Assembly (NCBI GenBank): GCA_019747875.1
Contig: JAIEQI010000097.1
Span: forward strand, 1-36,153
From: Candidatus Obscuribacterales bacterium
GTDB lineage: Bacteria > Cyanobacteriota > Vampirovibrionia > Obscuribacterales > Obscuribacteraceae
Length of the DNA: 36,153 nucleotides
Reading direction: 5' to 3'
Positions within the stretch are counted from its first letter, which is position 1; every line of letters begins with the position of its first letter. The notes beneath the pieces are model-generated. The model did not search any database and was not told where the DNA came from. It saw only the letters and a list, made by a program, of their open reading frames with translations. The translations under genes and the position numbers were made by a program. Below are positions 15,413 to 23,990 of this stretch, in pieces.

Positions 15413-16735
15413 CTATTTAAGAACCATGCTTGCGAACATTGCTATGGCTGCGATTCCCATAGCTGCAGTCGTGGCCCAGCCCAGAGTGTTTGTCAGCCAA
15501 CCATTCGTTTTGGCTCCCATTATATCTTTGTTGTTTGCCATCAGCATGATCAAAGCCAGCACCGGTGGTGCCACCACGCCATTAATCACCGCTGACCAGA
15601 AGAGCGCCGTCATTGCGTTGACATTAAACAGGTTAAACAGGACTCCCAATAGGGTCGAAACAATAATGCATATATAGAACTGCTTGGCTCCACCGAAGTT
15701 TTCATTTAGGCTCGACTTCCATCCGAATGTTTCCGAAAGAGCATAGGCAGCAGATCCTGTTAGCACTGGAATTGCCAACAAGCCGGTACCAATCAATCCA
15801 CAGGCAAACAAAAGTTTTGACCACGGACCAGCAAATGGCTCCAAAGCTTTAGCCGCATCGGTTGCAGAATTTATTTGTGTTTGCCCATTGGCATGCAGCG
15901 TCGCTGCGCAGGTAAGAATAATGAAGAACATAACTGCGTTTGAGAAAAGCATTCCCAGATCAACATCGATTGCGGCAAATTTGATCTTCTGCTCCGTCTC
16001 AACTTTTGTAGTCCGCTTTCCGTTTTCAGTCTCTTCTTCCTTTAGTTCCTCAACTTCCTGGTTTGACTGCCAGAAAAAGAGATAGGGAGAAATGGTAGTG
16101 CCCAGTATCGCAACAACTGTGGTTATCCATTCGTTGCTCAACTTGAAAGTGGGAATGAAAGTGTGCGTAAGCACGGCGTTGATGTCCACTTTTACGAAAA
16201 AAGCGGTCGCAATATATGCGAACAGCGCAAGCGTTAACCATTTGAAAATGCGAGCGATAAGATGGTATGAGCCGGCAATTTGCAATGCCACAAGAAAGAT
16301 GCTGACGCAAACAACTGATACCAAACTAGGTATTGGCACGAACATATTGATTGCGGCAGCTACAGCTGATATATCCGCACCCACATTCAAAGTATTTGCG
16401 AAGAATAGAAGAAAAACGGCAGCATAAAGAAAGGGGCGCGGATAGTGATCTTTCAGCACTCCGGCTAATCCTTTTCTGCTTACGAGCCCAATTTTTGCAC
16501 AGGTGAACTGCACAGCACTCATCATGGGCAATGTCAGAAGTGATAGCCAAAGTGGTGCATATCCTAGTGATGCTCCTGCCATCGAGTAAGTTGCAATGCC
16601 GGCGGGATCATCATCCGATGCGCCAGTAATCAACCCTGGTCCTAAGCTTTTTGCGACTCTCTTGTATAAAGAGTCATCGGACGTTTCTGACGTGCTTTGT
16701 TTTTTCTTTGAGGATGCGACATTCTTTGTAGTCAT
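15413..16735 (-). CDS. NRAMP-related divalent metal transporter
   Basis: A 440-aa polytopic inner-membrane protein with about 11 helices, of the SLC11/NRAMP superfamily. The first helix has GPGLITGASDDDPAG (residues 32-46), matching the NRAMP DPGN region but with DPAG. The sixth helix reads TISPYLFFW (214-222), where classical NRAMPs have MPHN. The metal-coordinating Asn and Met of classical Mn/Fe transporters are therefore absent, as in NRAMP-related proteins, some of which carry magnesium. The substrate is thus uncertain and should not be called Mn or Fe by default. A highly charged cytoplasmic loop lies at 226-250 and a polar N-terminal tail precedes the first helix. No strong ribosome binding site. 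Divergent from the hemerythrin gene at 16913. Confidence 0.9.
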   Translation of the reverse strand: MTTKNVASSKKKQSTSETSDDSLYKRVAKSLGPGLITGASDDDPAGIATYSMAGASLGYAPLWLSLLTLPMMSAVQFTCAKIGLVSRKGLAGVLKDHYPRPFLYAAVFLLFFANTLNVGADISAVAAAINMFVPIPSLVSVVCVSIFLVALQIAGSYHLIARIFKWLTLALFAYIATAFFVKVDINAVLTHTFIPTFKLSNEWITTVVAILGTTISPYLFFWQSNQEVEELKEEETENGKRTTKVETEQKIKFAAIDVDLGMLFSNAVMFFIILTCAATLHANGQTQINSATDAAKALEPFAGPWSKLLFACGLIGTGLLAIPVLTGSAAYALSETFGWKSSLNENFGGAKQFYICIIVSTLLGVLFNLFNVNAMTALFWSAVINGVVAPPVLALIMLMANNKDIMGAKTNGWLTNTLGWATTAAMGIAAIAMFASMVLK

Positions 16736-16834
16736 CTAAACTAGCTTTCCAGGTTCTGCTACTAAATCTCTGGTAGCGACGAACTAGACAGGGCAAAGTT
16801 CCGCCCCCAGAGTCTTTAGCCCAATGGGGATTGC

Positions 16835-16855
16835 TTCTGCATACTGAATGCAGAA
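16835..16855. promoter_or_regulatory. 8-bp inverted repeat upstream of hemerythrin gene
   Basis: TTCTGCAT and ATGCAGAA form a perfect 8-bp inverted repeat with a 5-nt loop, about 58 nt before the hemerythrin start and 100 nt before the divergent transporter start. It is suitably placed for an operator or a 5' UTR hairpin. No factor can be named. Confidence 0.4.
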
Positions 16856-16912
16856 GGAACTTTTCAACGAGGTTCTCTTCTAACTTCTGAGACTGAGTGG
16901 GAGGAATGAATA

Positions 16913-17488
16913 ATGAGAGGAAAGTCTACCGAAGAAGCTATGGTGAGCTCGGGTATGAACGCAGTTGAAATGTTGAAGGCTGACCATAGAAAGGTCGAGG
17001 GATTGTTTGAACAGTTTGAGTCTTCGACCACCAAGAGAGAAAAGATGAAGCTGATCAAGGAAGTTATCAACGAATTGACGCTCCATACTAAACTTGAAGA
17101 GAAGCTCGTCTATCCGATTCTTTTGGAAGAGAAGGAAGAAGAGGATATGGCTCAAGAAGCTTTTGAAGAGCACCACGTTGTAAAAAACGTGCTGAAAGAA
17201 CTATCAAGCATGGACGGTTCGGAAGAGAATTTGAAAGCAAAAATGAAAGTACTTTCTGAGCTAGTTGATCATCACGTTCAGGAAGAAGAAAAGGAAATGT
17301 TCCCTGCGTTGGAGAAAACAGGAGAGGATCTCACTGCACTCGGCGAGAAAATATCGCAAGAGAAAATGAAGCTGATGCAGCGTGGTAGTGGTCGTCGCAG
17401 CACACGAGCAAGCGCGAAATCCTCAGGCAGAAAAACAGCGACCAGATCAATCAGCCGCTCCACAACCGGACGTCGCAAAGCAAGTTAA
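16913..17488 (+). CDS. Hemerythrin HHE-domain protein with basic tail
   Basis: A 191-aa protein with a four-helix hemerythrin-like domain (about residues 15-150) expected to bind a di-iron centre and O2, NO or act as iron store or sensor. Likely ligands are H25 (ADHRKVEGLF), H58 and E62 (LHTKLEEKLVYP), H87 or H88 (EEHHVV), and H120 or H121 with E125 (DHHVQEEEKEMFP). The last 35 residues are made almost only of Arg, Ser, Thr, Ala, Lys and Gly (RRSTRASAKSSGRK...), like histone H1 or other nucleic-acid-binding tails, unusual for this family. The start ATG follows GGGAGG with 8-nt spacing. A hairpin with a T-rich run lies about 65 nt after the stop. Cytosolic; possibly nucleoid-associated, by inference. 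Confidence 0.92.
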   Translation: MRGKSTEEAMVSSGMNAVEMLKADHRKVEGLFEQFESSTTKREKMKLIKEVINELTLHTKLEEKLVYPILLEEKEEEDMAQEAFEEHHVVKNVLKELSSMDGSEENLKAKMKVLSELVDHHVQEEEKEMFPALEKTGEDLTALGEKISQEKMKLMQRGSGRRSTRASAKSSGRKTATRSISRSTTGRRKAS

Positions 17489-17551
17489 CTGGCTTTGACA
17501 ATCTAAACTAAAGAAGAAAGCGAACGATGCCAACACTTTGTTGACTCCGTA

Positions 17552-17595
17552 ACCGATGTGATGGCAAGTCCAATCGGTCGCTTTCTCTTTTTTTT
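17552..17595 (+). terminator. Possible rho-independent terminator after hemerythrin gene
   Basis: ACCGAT (17552-17557) pairs with ATCGGT (17573-17578) across a 15-nt loop, followed by CGCTTTCTCTTTTTTTTA. The T run is strong; the stem is short. Confidence 0.45.
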
Positions 17596-17671
17596 ACTAT
17601 GCGTTTCATGCCAAATAACATACGACCCTTGCTGGAAAACGTCTCCGTTGAAACTAGCATTCCCGTAGAGA

Positions 17672-18262
17672 TCACGCAGCGGTCTTGAATGAGGCAATCA
17701 GATCATCTAGCTGTATGACCTTTGCGGAGTGCAGCTTTTCCATCTGATCAAAAGCAAATTCATTATCTTCTTGAGTGTTGGATTCGACACACTCACGCGG
17801 CACAATCAACTTGTAACCTCTCATGTACGCGTCATTGGCAGTAAAAAGAACACAGATGTTTCCAGCAACGCCAGCGAGAATAAGGGTTTTCACGCCCAGT
17901 TCTGAGAGCAAGATCTCCAAGGGAGTGCAATAGAATCCCGAATGCATTGGTTTAAGAACAAAGTAATCATCGCTGTCCGGGCTAAGTTTCTCTGCCATCA
18001 TACGTCCAGGTACACTATTGTTCAGACAATGCTTAAGTGTCTCCTCAAAATCAGATCGCCACTTGTGAAAATTATCGTTGACGTAGATTACGGGAAGATG
18101 AATAGCCTTCGCAGCCGCCTTCAATCGAGCTAGACTTTCGGTTAGCGTCGGCACCTTTTTAACAAGCTCTTCATTCCCTTCAAAGTCAAGATCATTTATC
18201 ACGTCGATCAATATCAACGCGGTTTCAGATTTGTCGTTCTTGGAGCTGAGGTTTTCACTCAT
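17672..18262 (-). CDS. Isochorismatase-family cysteine hydrolase
   Basis: A 196-aa cytosolic alpha/beta hydrolase of the isochorismatase/nicotinamidase superfamily. The catalytic triad is visible: D20 (ALILIDVIND), K104 (FVLKPMHSGF) and C137 (GNICVLFTA). The GVAGNIC context matches the usual G-x(2)-T/G-x-x-C loop with its cis peptide. Lengths and order are normal. The substrate cannot be told; relatives cleave isochorismate, nicotinamide, N-carbamoyl compounds or peroxyureidoacrylate. The start ATG has a weak AGGTAAG site. A 26-bp tandem array lies just upstream, between this gene and the coiled-coil operon. The converging hemerythrin gene ends 184 nt away. Confidence 0.9.
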   Translation of the reverse strand: MSENLSSKNDKSETALILIDVINDLDFEGNEELVKKVPTLTESLARLKAAAKAIHLPVIYVNDNFHKWRSDFEETLKHCLNNSVPGRMMAEKLSPDSDDYFVLKPMHSGFYCTPLEILLSELGVKTLILAGVAGNICVLFTANDAYMRGYKLIVPRECVESNTQEDNEFAFDQMEKLHSAKVIQLDDLIASFKTAA

Positions 18263-18280
18263 TGTTGCTTACCTGTCTTT

Positions 18281-18306
18281 ACAGGCGACGCGTGGCATCG
18301 CCCCTA
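18281..18306. repeat. Short imperfect palindrome
   Basis: AGGCGACGCGTGGCATCGCC is an imperfect hairpin (GGCGACG/CATCGCC, one mismatch), followed by CCTAC. It is of the GTAGGGGCGA...TCGCC type often scattered between genes in diverse bacteria. It lies directly upstream of the hydrolase start. Confidence 0.45.
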
Positions 18307-18314
18307 CAGCGTCA

Positions 18315-18513
18315 TCAGCGATTCTTCGCAGCACTCGTCATCAGCGATTCTTCACAGCATTCGTCTTCAGCGATCCTTCACAGCTTTCGTCTTCAGCGAT
18401 CCTTCACAGCATTCGTCTTCAGCGATCGTTCGCAGCATTCGTCTTCAGCGATCGTTCGCAGCATTCGTCTTCAGCGATCGTTCGCAGCATTCGTCTTCAG
18501 CGATTTTCCACAG
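18315..18513. repeat. 26-bp tandem repeat array, about 7.6 copies
   Basis: Units start at 18315, 18341, 18367, 18393, 18419, 18445 and 18471, with a partial unit at 18497. The consensus begins TCAGCGATCGTTCGCAGCAT and ends TCGTCT. The last three full units are identical while the first ones carry changes (ATTCTTCAC, ATCCTTCAC), a gradient typical of array growth from one end. The period is not a multiple of 3, so open frames through it are accidental. It occupies most of the 325-nt gap between the coiled-coil operon's end and the hydrolase gene. Confidence 0.92.
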
Positions 18514-18587
18514 AACATTAGCAGCGCCTAGAGTGACTTCTTACAAGACACTAGAAGAGTCTATAGCGATTTGGTTCCCGAACGTAA

Positions 18588-21281
18588 CTAGCTTGTGTAA
18601 CGCGCTTGCAGTTCCTGAATTTTCGACATTGCGTTTTTCAAAGCGCTACGAATGCGTGTGCGTCCTTCCTCACCGCGTGTGCGCAGTGCTGATTCTGCTC
18701 TTTCTCGCAGATATACCAGTTCGTCGAGTGATTCCGATTTTTGGAGTTGAACTCGATTTCCCATTTCTGCATAGGCACGAGAAATGTGTTCACGAGCAAT
18801 AATATCGAACTTCAGACACGTTTCATCGCGAGTGCGGATGAGCTCGGGGCTGTTTAGCACGGTTTCGGCTACACGACTAATGTCTTGTATGCTCTCAACT
18901 TTAGCTCTGGCTTGAGCGAGATACTCACTGACCTTACGCTCCAAATTGGCATGAATAACTTCGAGTGATTCCTGGTGCTCCTCAAGTGTAGATAGCCAGC
19001 GACCGCGGAAATCTTTGAGAGTAGCGGAGCAAAACTCTGAGTTGGCTCTTATGAGAGGATCAAATTCAGCTAACTTTGCATCCAGTAATTGTTGAATAGC
19101 ATCAGCGAACTCATCTTGGAATGAACCAGCCAACTCTACTGAATATTTGCGTCGTTCTTGCAAAGCCGGAAGTAGCTTCTCGCGGGCAAGTTTATCAATG
19201 AGCTTAGTGCACTCCATTTCAGCCTTGACGGTTTGTTCGCGCAAAGACTTGACCGCCTCAGTGGAAAGATCGTCCAGGCGCTTAGCGACTTCATCCTGAG
19301 ACTGCTGCCCTTGCAGTTTTGCCGCTTCCGCGAGAGACTCCACAGACAACGCAATACCTTCAGTTAGAATCTGACTCTGCGCACGAAAGCCGTCGATCCT
19401 CTCGTCCATACTTTTCAGACTCTGAGTCTGGATCTGATTCAGGTTTACTTCTGTTGTACCAACAAGACCACGAAGAGTTTGTTGAGAGCGGCTGACCGTC
19501 TTTGTTAGATCATCCTTACCACCGGCAACTGCATCTTGTACCTTTTGCTTTGATTCAACGGCGGTTTTGGTGATCTCGGCTTGCTTCTCTTCAAGCAACT
19601 TCTGAAGTTCAGCAGCTGCATAAGCTTGGAAAGCACGTACACGGGATGATCCTTCAGCTGCAACCTTGGAAAGTTCATCTTTAGAACGAGCCGCGGAGTC
19701 CTCCAGTTTTTTCTGATAGGCAGCCCTTATCTCTTCAAGGGCCTGCAAACTACGCTGCTCCTTCTCGTTTAGATTGTGCTTGTTGGAAACGAGCTGATCG
19801 AGCAAACGAGACTTATGAGTGCTGACCCTATACTCCATGTTATCGGCCGCGATATTCACTTGCTGGCGAATATTGCTTACTAATTTGATGACAGGAGAGG
19901 AAGGATCAATCTTGGAGCGAAATGCAGGGACATTCATTTCACTAAAGGTATCCATTCCTTTAGGTAGCTTACCGGCAAGTCGAGCCTCAAGACGGCTGCG
20001 AACATTAAGTGGCGGGCGCGGGCTTCTCGGGTGCCGATGCTCATCATCATCGATCTCAGATGCAGCAGCATCTTGTGCTTCTGCCGTTTCCAACTCAGCA
20101 ACTTTCTTGGCGAAGTCTTCGCTGAAAGCACTGGCATAGCTAGGTTCCTTGTTAGCTTCACTTGAATCCATGGAATCGAGGAATGAATGAGCAGGCTGCT
20201 CCAGGCGCGTACGTGGCGGCGACGGTGGAAGTGCTGAAGATTGTGCAGTCGTCGAGCCGCTTGGTGCTGTCGTCGAAGCGCTCGGTGCTGTCGTCGAAGC
20301 GCTCGGTGCTGTCGTCGAAGCGCTCGGTGCCGTCGTCGAAGCGCTGCTAGCTGTTGGTGAAATATTCGAGCTTGATGGTACTGCAAATGGGTTTTCTATC
20401 GTACTTGGCTTTGGCAGCGAGTTCGATACAGGTGGTTTCTCATTTGAGGCCGGACTGGCAGTAGTCGACGCAGCTGGTGAATTCGTGCTTGGGGTAGCAG
20501 GAGTCGGCGTCGGCCCCGACGGCGGTGTTGTTGCTGTAGTTGTCGGTGTTGCCGTTGGAGGATTTACTGGAGCGGCCGGTGTTGCAGGTGTCGGCTTTGT
20601 CTCCATCATGGTGATAGAAGAAATAGAACTGGCACCGGATGCGGTGGCAGTAGTCGCAGCTGCACTTCCCGCTTGGAAATCAAAATTGGAGATGCGTGCG
20701 TAGAATGGTCTTAAGTCCGGAGTCGAAGGTCCGTCGGGTCCTTTCACTAAGGAAGCAGCTAGAACACTAATACTCAAGATCGGTGTCAATGGAATGGTAA
20801 CGCCAATACAACTCAAAAATGCTGCGAGTGGATCAGGCAAGCCGAGCGGCGGCGAATTGCGACTGCCACCACTTCCCCAACGACGCATGCTGCTCATGAA
20901 CGGCAGACGATCACTGGCAATGCTACCTGCAAACGGCACCAAAACATACGAGAAGGCGTGCCCCTGGCTTGCCAGAGCTGAAGCTCTTTCTCTGAAAATG
21001 TTCTCTGAGAAATCGGTTACATAGAAGTCTTCGGTGACGAGGACGCAAGCCGGCTTTCCGTCTTCAACGGCAAACACCAGCATCAAAGCAGTGGTTACAA
21101 CTTCGGAGACTTTGCCATCGAGACCTGTCAGTGGACTAAAGCAAAGCGCTATATCTCCGACTTTTAAGCCGGTTGCTTGCTGTTTGGCCCACAATTCCGG
21201 AGATGTGCCGGAGTCTCGATTAAACTCCTTAATGCTCGTCAGAGCCTTCAGCGGAAATTTGGCTTTGAACGACGTCGTCAT
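18588..21281 (-). CDS. Large coiled-coil protein with novel N-domain (operon gene 3)
   Basis: An 897-aa protein of unknown family. Residues 1-205 form a folded-looking domain (LKVGDIALCFSP..., TALMLVFAVEDGKPACVLVTEDF) with a hydrophobic stretch at 150-180 that could be a membrane segment. Residues 205-360 are a Pro/Thr/Ser/Ala-rich linker with four exact SASTTAP heptapeptides (313-340). Residues 360-460 are acidic then basic. Residues 460-895 are a long coiled coil rich in Glu, Lys, Gln and Ala. The start follows AGGAAGGG inside the end of the preceding gene, with a 4-nt gap. It is the last gene of three with coiled-coil proteins. A filament, tether or scaffold role is inference; no enzyme motif is seen. 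Confidence 0.88.
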   Translation of the reverse strand: MTTSFKAKFPLKALTSIKEFNRDSGTSPELWAKQQATGLKVGDIALCFSPLTGLDGKVSEVVTTALMLVFAVEDGKPACVLVTEDFYVTDFSENIFRERASALASQGHAFSYVLVPFAGSIASDRLPFMSSMRRWGSGGSRNSPPLGLPDPLAAFLSCIGVTIPLTPILSISVLAASLVKGPDGPSTPDLRPFYARISNFDFQAGSAAATTATASGASSISSITMMETKPTPATPAAPVNPPTATPTTTATTPPSGPTPTPATPSTNSPAASTTASPASNEKPPVSNSLPKPSTIENPFAVPSSSNISPTASSASTTAPSASTTAPSASTTAPSASTTAPSGSTTAQSSALPPSPPRTRLEQPAHSFLDSMDSSEANKEPSYASAFSEDFAKKVAELETAEAQDAAASEIDDDEHRHPRSPRPPLNVRSRLEARLAGKLPKGMDTFSEMNVPAFRSKIDPSSPVIKLVSNIRQQVNIAADNMEYRVSTHKSRLLDQLVSNKHNLNEKEQRSLQALEEIRAAYQKKLEDSAARSKDELSKVAAEGSSRVRAFQAYAAAELQKLLEEKQAEITKTAVESKQKVQDAVAGGKDDLTKTVSRSQQTLRGLVGTTEVNLNQIQTQSLKSMDERIDGFRAQSQILTEGIALSVESLAEAAKLQGQQSQDEVAKRLDDLSTEAVKSLREQTVKAEMECTKLIDKLAREKLLPALQERRKYSVELAGSFQDEFADAIQQLLDAKLAEFDPLIRANSEFCSATLKDFRGRWLSTLEEHQESLEVIHANLERKVSEYLAQARAKVESIQDISRVAETVLNSPELIRTRDETCLKFDIIAREHISRAYAEMGNRVQLQKSESLDELVYLRERAESALRTRGEEGRTRIRSALKNAMSKIQELQARYTS
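20241..20345 (-). repeat. 21-bp tandem repeats encoding SASTTAP
   Basis: Four near-exact 21-bp units (GTCGTCGAAGCGCTCGGTGCT on the plus strand) plus a diverged fifth (SGSTTAQ) encode part of the linker of the 897-aa protein. The near-identity of the units at DNA level points to recent expansion. Confidence 0.9.
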
Positions 21282-21285
21282 AATA

Positions 21286-22596
21286 TCAGTCCCTTCCTAC
21301 AGCGGTTTCTATAAGCTGAATTGCTTTTTCCAGTCTTCGTTCAATCATTTTTAGTATGCGAGCTTCTTCCTCTTCGATTTGTCTCATATATAGATTGGAC
21401 AAATGAGAGATTTTTGCTGAAACGCTCTTGCGGGCGGCAGCAATTTCAGTGACAGCCACTTCGCAGCTCTGCGAGATGCGAGTAGACTGGTCTTCCGATA
21501 GCTTTGTTATTCGTTTTTCAAAGTTTGCTTCGATCTCTTTCATCTCAGTAAGAATCTGAGCCATCACAGTCGACTTCTGAGCTGCTATGACACGCTGATC
21601 TTCAATCAGATTCAGCAGTTCGTCAGATAATTGCATTGCGCGGTCTGCATTTAGATTTGCTTTGCGCCGCTCGTCATCACTTATGCTGTTTGCCGTGCGA
21701 TTCATTTCGTCAAGTAATTGCACCAGAAACTCGGCGGTTGTATCGCGACTGTCTCTTGCTGTCGCTTCCAAATCATCATGGTACTGTTTTGTGTAACCCT
21801 CATTAGCGCCCAGTAATCTGGTGCGCATCTCGTCATAGGTGATGCGGAGGCGATCTTCAGTATGGCTTGAAGTATCAACAATTCTAGCCATCTCAGATTC
21901 GGCTACATCACTTACTTTCTTGCTAATTTCGACAATACGGTCGTCGATCTTCTCGGTATGCTGACGGTGGAGATCCGCGAGTTTGTCCTCATGGGTTCTT
22001 GCTTTGGAAATCATGTCAGCCAAGAGATCTGGAATCTCTTTTCGTGCCTGCGACTCGCGTGTAACCAGATCTGCGAATTGTTGACTTTGCTTTTCAACAA
22101 GTGCCTCTCCGAATTGTGTAGCAACTACATTTGACTGTTCGCGCAGATTTTGGCGCGCTCGATTCGATGTTTGCTGCACACTCTCGACAGCTTTGTCGCA
22201 ATGACCACTCAAGCGAGCTGCATGCGATTTGGCTGTCAACTGGTGAGCACGAAGTAGTTGCTCTGTTATATCGTTGATTTCTTGTTGGAGCGTTCGGCAA
22301 TTGAGAATCAGCTCCTCGCCTACATGCTCAAGGAATCGATCGTTCTCATCAATGGTCTGTTCAACCGAAGTACGAATCGCATCGAGTGATTTATTCAGGC
22401 AGAGGATGATTTCTCGCTCCTGCTCAGTTACTACCGCCGAGGCTTTCTCCCTCGCAACGACTTCGGTGTCTTCATACGATAGCAGCGCCGAGTCTACCGC
22501 TGCGGAGAAGCCCTGTAGCAGCTTGTTTGCCATCTCGTCGAAATTGCGACAGGCATTCAAATAAATTTCTTGCAGGCTCGGTCCGCTTTCGCTCAT
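21286..22596 (-). CDS. Coiled-coil protein (operon gene 2)
   Basis: A 436-aa protein predicted to be nearly all alpha-helical and coiled coil from about residue 30 to the end, with dense Glu/Lys/Arg/Gln heptad-like patterning (for example EMKEIEANFEKRITKLSEDQ) and few prolines. No signal peptide, membrane segment or catalytic motif. Its ATG shares a base with the stop of the upstream gene (TAATG), which implies translational coupling, and it is followed 4 nt later by the 897-aa gene. The three proteins are similar in style (long helices with scattered Cys and Ser), but I cannot show homology by eye. It may form filaments or hetero-oligomers with its neighbours; this is inference. Confidence 0.88.
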   Translation of the reverse strand: MSESGPSLQEIYLNACRNFDEMANKLLQGFSAAVDSALLSYEDTEVVAREKASAVVTEQEREIILCLNKSLDAIRTSVEQTIDENDRFLEHVGEELILNCRTLQQEINDITEQLLRAHQLTAKSHAARLSGHCDKAVESVQQTSNRARQNLREQSNVVATQFGEALVEKQSQQFADLVTRESQARKEIPDLLADMISKARTHEDKLADLHRQHTEKIDDRIVEISKKVSDVAESEMARIVDTSSHTEDRLRITYDEMRTRLLGANEGYTKQYHDDLEATARDSRDTTAEFLVQLLDEMNRTANSISDDERRKANLNADRAMQLSDELLNLIEDQRVIAAQKSTVMAQILTEMKEIEANFEKRITKLSEDQSTRISQSCEVAVTEIAAARKSVSAKISHLSNLYMRQIEEEEARILKMIERRLEKAIQLIETAVGRD

Positions 22597-23990
22597 TAGT
22601 AATTCTCCGGAAACTTGATGCTGGATTTCTTGTATGCCGAAATGATTCGGGACACACCGAGACCAGCTTTTTCGACCTTGGAGACCTCTTTTTGCAGGTC
22701 AGACAATTGGCGTTCAATCTCTTCGTAAAGCAAGCCAAAATCCTTGCGCGCTTCGGAATATTCATGTTCTAGCTGCTCACATGTTTCATCCGAGAAGTTC
22801 TCGACATTTTTTACCATCGTGTCAATCGCGCGTTCGAAATACATTTCAACCTGGTGTGACTTCGCGACTGTCTTGCCTCGAAATTCCTGAGCCATGTTTT
22901 TCATAGCCACTTTCACGCGCTCGGAAACGCCACTGTCGCTTTCAACTTGCGTCTCAATTGCTTGTTCGAGCTTGTGCAGCAGAGCATCGCAGCGAGCCCA
23001 TGTCGCGCGTTGTTGCTCTGTCATCGAAGCAGAGAATTCTTTCTGCGAGGCTTGCATTTCTTCCTGGCAGTTTCTGGTGGCACTATTTATATCGACTTTG
23101 GATTGCAGAGCAATGTTCTTCAGCTTTGCCTGGAACGAACCGGACTGCAAATCGCTTACCGACATCAACGAGTCTTCGAAAGACTTGACGACATCATCAA
23201 AGTAGCTATCTACTTCATCGCCTTTCCAGTGCAGGTAAAATCGTTGTGGAAGATTTTTCTCAACGTGATCAAGCAACTTGAACGTATTGGCGAACTTGAT
23301 CTGTTGAGCATCAGACGTCTGTTCTAACTCGCGTGAGGAATTCAGCGAAATAACCTCAAGCTCGTCTTTCAATTGTCCCAACTGGGACTGGAGAACCAGT
23401 TCAATCTTGCTTTGCGACTGCAGAATATCAGATTCAACGACGCTAAGTTTCTCACGTGAGACTTCCGGCAAACGTCGCAAATAATTGGAAAGCATTTCTG
23501 CAATTCTTTCAGTGCACTCTTTCGAAAGTGACGATACTTTTGCTTGGTCAGCTTTGACGTCGATGTCCGTTTTCATCGCAGCAACAAGAGCCTTCATTTC
23601 CTCCAGCTCTGACTTAATGGACGAGCCGTACTCAGCAAACATCTTGTTTGCTTCGTTTTTGGCTTGCATACGGCTGCTTTTGCCAACATCGAGAATGGCT
23701 CTGATCTCAGATTGCCTGAATTGCGAAAGTTGAGTTATGAGATCGTCTTTTTCTCTGGTAGCTGAACTCAGATAGGTTTCAAGATATGATTCGACGCGCT
23801 GGCGAGAAATGCGAATTTCATTGAGCAGGGTTTTGCGAAGCCGCCCTCCGAGCCTGTTGAGCTGATCGTTCAGCCTCTGCACCAGATATTCCAAATCTGA
23901 TGATGCCGATGCCAAAGACTCCAGCATTCTGGAAACTTCTTCCGAATCTGGATCGATCGCCGAAAAATTAGGTGTGTCTTGTGGCTCCAA
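22596..23990 (-). CDS. Coiled-coil protein (operon gene 1)
   Basis: A 464-aa protein, first of the three-gene operon. After a short acidic head (MEPQDTPNF...) it is almost wholly helical and coiled coil (about residues 20-450), broken near residue 255 by a small aromatic stretch, LPQRFYLHWKGDEVDSYFDD, that may be a globular knob. It ends in a basic tail, KKSSIKFPENY. It starts at TTG preceded by AAGGAGGGAGAGG, a very strong ribosome binding site, suggesting abundant synthesis. No enzymatic motif or signal peptide. The promoter should lie in 23991-24300, shared with the region upstream of pdxS. Superficial resemblance to myosin-tail, SMC-arm or apolipoprotein-like helices reflects composition only. 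Confidence 0.88.
   Translation of the reverse strand: MEPQDTPNFSAIDPDSEEVSRMLESLASASSDLEYLVQRLNDQLNRLGGRLRKTLLNEIRISRQRVESYLETYLSSATREKDDLITQLSQFRQSEIRAILDVGKSSRMQAKNEANKMFAEYGSSIKSELEEMKALVAAMKTDIDVKADQAKVSSLSKECTERIAEMLSNYLRRLPEVSREKLSVVESDILQSQSKIELVLQSQLGQLKDELEVISLNSSRELEQTSDAQQIKFANTFKLLDHVEKNLPQRFYLHWKGDEVDSYFDDVVKSFEDSLMSVSDLQSGSFQAKLKNIALQSKVDINSATRNCQEEMQASQKEFSASMTEQQRATWARCDALLHKLEQAIETQVESDSGVSERVKVAMKNMAQEFRGKTVAKSHQVEMYFERAIDTMVKNVENFSDETCEQLEHEYSEARKDFGLLYEEIERQLSDLQKEVSKVEKAGLGVSRIISAYKKSSIKFPENY

Noticed and set aside
18315..18513. Regular repeats that might be a CRISPR array
   Set aside because: Repeats are directly adjacent with a 26-bp period and no unique spacers, and no cas gene is nearby.
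18315..18513. GCGATCG in the tandem unit as the cyanobacterial HIP1 octamer (GCGATCGC)
   Set aside because: The final C is missing in every unit, so the match is not HIP1.
18231..18531. Two overlapping plus-strand frames rich in SSAI and AFVFSD
   Set aside because: They are translations of the 26-bp tandem repeat; the period is not a multiple of three and no ribosome binding site is present.
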